From: Bradysia coprophila
Taxonomy: Eukaryota > Arthropoda > Insecta > Diptera > Sciaridae
Reading direction: 5' to 3'
DNA: 64,000 nucleotides
NCBI RefSeq assembly: GCF_014529535.1
Contig: NW_023503493.1
Location: 11,502,001 to 11,566,000, forward strand
Position numbers and translations under genes: made by a program. How positions within the stretch are numbered: position 1 is the stretch's first letter; every line of letters begins with the position of its first letter. This document shows, piece by piece, positions 57,028 through 64,000 of this stretch. The notes below the pieces were generated by a model. The model was given only the letters and a program-made list of their open reading frames with translations, did no database searches and was not told where the DNA came from.

Positions 57028-58659
57028 ATGTACGCCTTAGTGATTGCATTATCCATTTTTGGATTCTTCATACACGGTTCTGTAGTTGTTGCTGATTGTG
57101 ATTGTGGATCGTCTAAATCCGGTCCGGGTTTTAGTTCACCGCAAGAGGCAATTAAACAAGCAAAACGAGAGAAAATACTTTACGTCCCATGCATATCGTT
57201 AAATCCAGCAAATCCGGACTATCTTTCTGTAGTCGATGCTGACCCGTCTAGTCCCAATTACAGTACTGTGATATCCAGATTGTACTTTCCAGTACAGAAG
57301 GTAAAAGACGAACTACATCATTCTGGCTGGAATACGTTAGTACATCCTATTTTAGAAATAAAAAACAAATCTGACCGCTGACCTGTTGCAGATGTTCTGC
57401 CTGTCATGACGACAAAACGGCGGTGCGGAACAAGTTATTATTCCCATGTTTGAACAGCGATCGAGTTTATATTGTTGATACATCCGACGAACGGCAGCCA
57501 CAACATTATAAGACTATTGAACCGGAGGAACTTCATAATTTGGGATTATCTTCGCCCCATACAACACATTGCATCCCCACTGGCGAAGTGATGATCTCAA
57601 CGATGGGTGATGGACTAGCCGGAAATGGACAAGGACAATTTCTAATGATCGATGGGAAAAAGAACTTCACAGTCAAAGGTTTTCTAGAACCTCATGTTTC
57701 ACGTTAGGGGGTCTAGTATCATGTCTTTTGTTGCAGGAAAATACTCAAATGTCAACACACCATACGGCTACGATTTCTGGTATCAGCCGTATTTCGATGT
57801 GATGATTTCAAGTGAATGGGGAGCACCGCAAAAATTTAAAGGTGGAATCAATTTAGACGACCTAGCCAAGTTTTATGGCCACACAATCCATGTGTGGTCA
57901 TGGGACAGACGAGAGTACGTCAAACCGATTGATCTTGGAACAGATAATGGCTGGTTGCCACTCGAAACAAGATTCCTTCACGATCCATATAAACCTCACG
58001 GTTACGTCGCTTGTGCGCTGTCATCGACAGTCTTTCACATCAATAAGAAATCCGGAGACTGGAAGGCCGATCTTGTAATTACAGTTCCACCGAAGAAAGT
58101 CGAAAATTGGTGGATGGGCTTGGCCGATATGCCTGGCGTCATTACGGACATTCTCATATCAATGGACGATCAATTCCTTTATTTCAGTAATTGGGTTCAT
58201 GGCGATATTCGGCAGTACGATATTAGCAATCCAGCCGCGCCGAAACTAGTCGGACAAGTCTTCATTGGAGGATCAATTGTAAAAGGTGGTCCAGTCAATG
58301 TCGTTCATGATACAGAACTGACCAGTCAACCAGATCCATTATACGTCAAAGGTGTTCGCATCGAAGGTGGCCCACAAATGTTACAGCTGAGTATCGACGG
58401 AAAGCGACTCTATGTTACAACCTCGTTGTTTTCTGCCTGGGATAAGCAATTCTACCCTGAACTTTACAAAAAGGGAGCTTGTCTTCTGCAGATTGACGTA
58501 AACAATAAAAAGGGAGGTATGAAAGTGAACAAAAACTTCTTGGTCAACTATGGCAATGAACCAAAAGGTCCTGCGTTGGCGCATGAAATTCGCTGGCCAG
58601 GAATAGATTGTTCCAGTGATATTTTTTCACCGAAAGGGAGGTGGAACGATAATTTGTAA
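57028..58659 (+). CDS. Selenium-binding protein 1 / methanethiol oxidase homologue with signal peptide, copy 2
   Basis: Exons 57028-57335, 57392-57678 and 57737-58659 join in phase to 505 residues. Exons 2 and 3 are the same length as in copy 1, and exon 1 is one codon longer. The protein is nearly identical to copy 1 through the propeller region ([56 protein letters not shown]). The signal peptide [20 protein letters not shown] is conserved, then [11 protein letters not shown]; CxxC is at 104/107 (CSACHDDK). As in copy 1, Ser replaces human Cys57 (residue 79, SPNYSTV). Changes cluster at surface-type charged positions (E/K, R/Q). Introns are short and differ in sequence from copy 1, so the duplication is not very recent, or gene conversion has favoured exons. 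Confidence 0.95.
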
Positions 58660-58966
58660 TTTTAAGTGTTACAGCAATGTATACGATGAAATGTACATTT
58701 ACATTGCTTAATCACAGTACGTGAGTTCTTTGAAAGCATGTTGACCCTACCCTCACCTCTCGTCAATATAAAAAAAATTGGAAGCACACAAGAAATGTCT
58801 TTTTAAATGAAAAGGTCAGTTTGGAAATGTATGACATCTTAATTGGCATTACTTTGAAATACGGATTGTAGAAAGTTATTTTGAAGGACCATGTGCAGTC
58901 ACTTCATATATTTATGAAACGGTAAGTGTATCACGCTATGTTCAGTTGTCCACAAAATCTTTTACT

Positions 58967-59012
58967 TCATTAATATTATCATACGAGAACAGATACTGTT
59001 GTCAAGAACAGA
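58967..59012. repeat. Fragment of the TTAA-type MITE family
   Basis: AATCTTTTACTTCATTAATA followed closely by AAGAACAGATGACC; internal part missing. Confidence 0.4.
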
Positions 59013-60188
59013 TGACCAGTTCTTTGCAGAAATATTGAATGTTTGAAATTTCGCTAGATTTGTTGAAATACGACGAGTGGGCGATTGAATAGAGTGGGTC
59101 TCGATGTTGTCATTGGAAAGCTACGTCTGATTGTGGTATTGGTTCCAACCAATAGTCTGGAATAGTTTTTATCCTTCTAAACTATCGAAATGAACTCTAC
59201 ACTCTCTCGGTACTAATTATGTGATTCAGTGGGAGTATGACTTTTAAAGTCAATCTTATCTGGTCGTATCTAAATTCCAATTACGCTAAGTATGCAACAG
59301 AATATACGTTAGTTGTAACAGTCTTCAACAAATCTTCAACACCTTTACGTTTATAAATAGCAACATTAATATCCACACATCCAGTTTGGATAAGTTCCAT
59401 TTATTTTACGCTGTGATCATAACTTATCTATGCATTGTACATATATGAAGAATGTATATCGTATCACAATTATTATACACACGCCGTTGGCTAGGAATTA
59501 ATTATGTGAGAAATATGATTTCAACAGAGAGAAAAAAAAGCCCATGATAAATACTCATCGTTCATAATACACTATTCTAATAAATAATGACCATTTTTTT
59601 TGTATACATCATTATTACTCAGCACACTTTTGAAGTAAACGTTAGATGTTCAGTGAATGTGATACAGCATCGTCGCGTCGTCGTCGTGAGAAAATAGTCG
59701 GAGAAACGACATTCTGATCTTAATTTCTTTTTAAATCAAAACGGTTCAGTTCTGATCCTTAGGGGATTCAGCAAGATGATAAAATAATTAACACGTCACT
59801 GGCTGATAGATGAGTTTTTCATTTGGGCCAAAATAGGAAAGGTGTCCATGACTACATTCTGTATCCTGTTTAGAACTAAAATTAGCGAAATTAGCTAGCC
59901 TTCGACCAATAGTTTAAAAAATCAGATACCAGATTCCATTATGATAATGGCAAAAAGTTAAGTATAGACTGGTTGAGAGGTGCGGATGCTCCGCTAAAAA
60001 GCAAACGTTTGGTCGTTTTTTAAATGCTCTATTTTCGATTATTTTTGATGATTTCTTTCCCGGTGTGTTTGGGACTAAACCTGTCTTGCCCGTTTCTCTT
60101 CTATATACTCATTGAAGAGTATAACCTGAAGTGAATCATAACTCGCCGATCCATGAAGCAATCGTCTCCTTCTCGTCTTTTATACCTC

Positions 60189-60788
60189 TTAAGAGTCATA
60201 TCGCCAAAACTTCAGGCGATTGAGGAACAAGCCGTCTCCGATTTTAATGAGTGATAGCTCGTTGGATTAGTCTCTCAATTCTAGAAAACACTTATCTTTC
60301 ACTTTTTCTAAAAAAAAAAATTCCGTCAAAAGCTCTCAAAAGTAAAGACATGTCAGAGGGTACCGAAAACAGTTTTTCGGCAATAACTCAAGAAAAAATT
60401 ATTTTAAATTGTTGTAATGTTCTACGACTGTCGGCCTTGGAAAGACCTACAGGTAGAGTATACGCACTGCTTGGTGCGAGTACATCCACGAGAGTTATGA
60501 CTAAAAATATAGTGAATGTTCGGAGAGTCCGGATTCTCTGCAGCTTTGTTGTTCCACGGAACTGAGTATGGGGTGTTGTAGCTGGCCTCACCCACTATCG
60601 TTGCACATATAAATGAACATGTACCCTCTGACATGTCTGTACTTTTGAGCTCTTTTCACAGAAAACAATTTTTTTTCTAGAAAAAGTGAAAGATACTTGT
60701 TTCCTAGAATTGAAAGACGAATGCAACGAGCTATCACTCATTGAAATCGGAGACCGCTTGTTCCCAAAGTATGCGATTTGACTCTTAA
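60189..60788 (+). mobile_element. TTAA-flanked foldback element with a 71-codon ORF (copy 2)
   Basis: TTAA at 60189 and 60785 encloses arms of about 160 bp that are inverted copies (GAGTCATATCGCC inward; ACATGTCAGAGGGTAC at the inner ends). Between and overlapping the arms is the open frame that is also present at 11627-11842. The last 71 codons differ from copy 1 at three residues. Here the frame also runs upstream, so the ATG within ACATGTCAGAG is the shared start. No transposase. Confidence 0.75.
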
Positions 60789-60964
60789 CACATTCATTCA
60801 TGAACCCAATACCACATCTCTATATAGAAATACAGTCGTCCTGGCACCAATTTTTCATTTCAAATTACATGTCCACAAACCCACTACCAATCATTTAAAG
60901 ACATTCATAACGATTTCTACATTGAAATACAGCCATATATACTGTCCACTTCCCAAATTATAAG

Positions 60965-61110
60965 AAACATTCGTGGTCGTTATTGCTGTCTTAGTCATAT
61001 ATTTTTCAATAAAGATTCTGATGACAAAATATCGCTGAATGTAAAATATGAAACGCACAAATGTAGGCTAAATTTTTAGCTAGGCATTGATGCCTCTTAA
61101 GTATTGATTT
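60965..61110. repeat. Dispersed repeat ('aatgtaggct' family)
   Basis: GTGGTCGTTATTGCTGTC, AAAGATTCTGATGACAAAAT, CACAAATGTAGGCTAAATTT and the end GATGCCTCTTAA. An inverted end is at 61350-61390 (TTAAGAGGTATCGATGC). Confidence 0.55.
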
Positions 61111-62248
61111 CCACTTACAAAAAAAGCACTCTGTTTACTCTTCAAAAAATAGAAAAATGGCGTGGTTTAGCTAAACGTACACAAAATGGATTGGATTTTT
61201 TAAGTGGAAATCAAGACTAAGTTCATGAAATGTACCACATCACCCGAAGGGACTTTTGCAACTGTTCCATACAAAAACTATCTAGGATTCGACGGACTTT
61301 TCTATACAAAAACCTTGCGTTTAGCATTACACATTTTTGTGTGTAACAGCTGTTAAGAGGTATCGATGCTTATCTTAGCCTACATTTGTACGCTTTGTTT
61401 TGTTCTCTCGATTTAGATAGATTTTGGCGAAGACATTCTTGCTTTTAATTTAATTAGTTGAATAGGAATTGGACGTGATACGAATAAAATCTTGTCGAAC
61501 GAAATCCAATATTTTCATAAAAACATTTAAACAAAGTAATTAGAAATATCTGATAGCAAAAAATAATGCGCTATGAAAATAATGATCCCTGCATCGACCC
61601 TCAATGTTGTGGTTTTCTGAAAGTTGCTCTGGTTTTTTCTCCTGCAAATACCTTGGCAAATACGATAAAAAAGAGTTTACAAAAATCACAAGCCTTGCAA
61701 CTCCGCATTTATAATTTACGATGCAATATTCTTCATCGGTATCACAATGTACAGCTTAAAACATAAAATTAGAAAATGAATTGGTCGGCACTTTGGTGTA
61801 TAAGAATTACTAAACAAATCCATTAGCACTTTTGTACGCCAACGGAACAGAAGGTGAAGGAACGTGCCTTATTGTTACATTAATATATGCTTGCTCCATA
61901 CGTGATCAACGTTAATTAAGAATGCTGTTTGCTTTTATATCAAGGTAACCACAAAGCGACTCGTTCGAAAACCAATATATTCTACTTGGATTTTATAAGA
62001 ACTACATTAAAAATACGGCCTAGCTGACTTGAAACACTTTTATTCTAACTGAGCAAATAGATAGCAGGACATCAAAACAGAAAAGTATTTACCCTATCTA
62101 GCCTACATTTAGGTGAGATATCAATGAAGTTCCTAGCTTCACTCAGAAAGTATTGCTTGCGAAAGTCACGTGAAGCTGGTGGTGGTCCAGACTAAAGTTG
62201 TTATTGGCAGTATAGAAGTATTTAAACAAACGAAAACAAATGTGTTTT

Positions 62249-62405
62249 ACCTTTTAACAGAAGGCAAGCATATCTTTAGTATTATCAGGTCTGCTTCTTC
62301 TTTGGATATAAATATTTTCATCCGATCTATAGAAAATCTACTACTTTATTGGTTGAGATGTATCGAAAATCATAGCTTTTTTATATCTTCTCTTCCGATA
62401 ACAAG
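62249..62405. repeat. Diverged copy of the TTAA-type MITE family
   Basis: TTAACAGAAGGCAAGCATAT and TTAGTATTATCAGGTCTGC match the left end of the copy at 18395; CCGATAACAAG marks the right end. Confidence 0.45.
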
Positions 62406-63667
62406 TATAACAAAACTATACTTAGCACTCAAACTATCAACTGATTCTCATATCAATCATTTGCTAGAACATCTGTCCAACTAAATTTACTTCTACGATT
62501 AAAACAAATTATGTGAACAAATTCTAACTTCATATCGTGCCCATGCGACTTGTTTCTTTCTTCCAATCCAAACATTTATGCGTACGAATGTCATAATATA
62601 TACGTACACGTATGATCACACTGCAGGTGGTTCTTAGGAAAAGACCACACTAACCCATCATCGTTTGTGTAAAATTAAAATTAATTTGTGTGAGAGTGGT
62701 GACCCTTGACAAATATTTTCCTACTTTGCGCTACCATAAGTAGAAATTAAAAGGAGAGGATAACCCCATGAGAACAGTGAAATGTTGATCGTCATACGTT
62801 CTTGGGAATATTTATCACTTCATTTAAAAACGTTTTATATTGAATTGTATTTTCTTTCTTGATGGCTTTTATGAGCATTGCCATTCTAAGATTTATTCGC
62901 ATATTAATCATCCATCGCCGTATATTGCCATAGTGTCCCATGAGGAACGTGATAAATATGCATTAGCACTTCAGCGAAAATGTATTTTCAGTATTTTCGA
63001 TGGAAAAATTATACGCGTAGTGTGAGGCTGATTAAGTATGTTGCGGCGACGATGACGATTTTTTGTTTGTTTGTTGAAAAACAACACATCGAAAATGGCT
63101 TTAATGTTTTAATCTTGATTGCAACGAAATGAAGCCATTAAATAGCTATCAAGCTGGACGTACCAGAAGAGCCTCGAGATGAACCATAAAGTATTAGTAT
63201 CGATTTGCATAATAAATTCTCTTGATCAGAACCTTTCGTTTCGAATCTGGATATGTTTTAAATGACTAAGTAATGTTGATGCCTTGAAAATTGTACATCA
63301 TACCAGAAACTGGTCTGTTTTGATTTTATTGGTTCGATAGATTTGTAAGTGAGGGCTAGCGACACGTGCGATATATTCAAATGTGAGCAGTTGAAAAGAT
63401 GTGAAAATTTGAATATAAACGGATTTTAAACCCAAAGAAAACCTAATTTACCCAAACAGAAAATGAAATTGCCTGACACCCCACGTGGCCATCACGTACA
63501 TGGAAAAAATTGAAGGTACATGTTTTCGATTCTCTTTCCTTAATGACATGGAAAACGGGAGTCGATGAATTGTTTTGAAAATAGGTTTTGCAGTTTTGCA
63601 AAAGAACCCTTTAGTGAATACCTACTTGCTGATAAACGATATTAATATCACAAATTTATTGTAATTG

Positions 63668-63798
63668 AAATCTATTACTTCATTTGACCTTGGTATTCTC
63701 AAATGAATAATCTATTACTTCATTAGCTTACACAAATGATCACATTAGCCATCAGCTAACCGCTAATTTCTTGTACCTTATGTCGATAACAGATAATA
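63668..63798. repeat. Copy of the TTAA-type MITE family
   Basis: AATCTATTACTTCATTTGAC, a second AATCTATTACTTCATTAG and TGTCGATAACAGATAAT at the right. Confidence 0.5.
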
Positions 63799-64000
63799 TG
63801 TAGGTCCCTGTTGAATTGCATGATCGATGTGAAGAGATGCGAAATTTGTTCAGTGCACAGACAGCTACACAATTCAATGTTGCGTAAACTAAATTTTTGT
63901 CTAAAATATGAAATTTGTTCGAAATTCTACATGTAAATAATCCGATAATAATCATCATGAAGCACAATAATTACATTTTCTTAAAAATCGAATTTCCTAG

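Larger units (their letters stand above)
58660..64000. other. Intergenic region to the right edge, repeats only
   Basis: No gene recognised. Holds MITE-family copies (58967, 62249, 63668), the second TTAA element with a 71-codon ORF (60189) and repeats near 59968 and 60965. ATTGCTTAATCACAGTACG near 58703 is an inverted relative of a stretch near 52110. Frames at 61566, 62170, 62840 and 63752 have no similarity I recognise. Confidence 0.5.

Noticed and set aside
62170..62484. 104-codon ORF
   Set aside because: Overlaps a diverged MITE-family copy (62249-62405) and shows no domain.

Overview
The window is eukaryotic and most likely from an insect, probably a lower (nematoceran) dipteran. The evidence is split genes with GT-AG introns, a ZAD-type C2H2 zinc-finger gene (an arthropod-expanded class), TATA/Inr-like promoters, strong AT-richness and many short transposon-derived repeats. 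The species cannot be fixed from sequence alone. Six protein-coding loci plus one partial duplicate are supported. Most of the window is intron or intergenic DNA packed with non-autonomous mobile elements.

Layout. (1) Positions 1-19.9 kb, minus strand: the 5' part of a gene for an Asn/His-rich, disordered, probably nuclear regulator. It has a 25-nt first coding exon near 19.3 kb, a 17.5-kb intron full of repeats, and a 1231-nt exon at 621-1851 that continues off the left edge. The intron holds a complete miniature copia-type LTR element with a 5-bp target duplication, a TTAA-flanked foldback element with a 71-codon ORF, and a striking pair of palindromic minisatellite arrays around a 129-bp perfect palindrome. 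(2) 24.2-30.2 kb, plus strand: a four-exon polyamine/thialysine-type N-acetyltransferase gene. It is followed by a second set of homologous exons 2-4 with no visible exon 1, so this is either an alternatively spliced cluster sharing one first exon or a partial duplicate. (3) 30.4-33.0 kb, minus strand: a five-exon ZAD gene with seven C2H2 fingers. (4) 36.0-37.2 kb, minus strand: a choline/ethanolamine kinase-family gene. (5) 42.2-43.5 kb, plus strand: a four-exon mitochondrial carrier of the SLC25A51 (NAD+ carrier) type. (6) 54.7-58.7 kb, plus strand: two tandem, nearly identical selenium-binding protein / methanethiol oxidase genes. Each has its own TATA box, the same three-exon structure and a predicted signal peptide. 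Both lack the cysteine equivalent to human SELENBP1 Cys57.

The genes do not form an obvious pathway; this looks like an ordinary insect gene neighbourhood. Tandem duplication (acetyltransferase, SELENBP) and foldback/MITE activity are the main themes. At least two repeat families are flanked by TTAA (piggyBac-like in target preference). One family recurs about a dozen times in the window. Several long inverted repeats (46.98-47.93, 40.66-41.14 and 53.91-54.35 kb) could form large hairpins.

Exon boundaries were set by matching splice consensus, reading-frame phase and family alignment by eye. No database search was possible.
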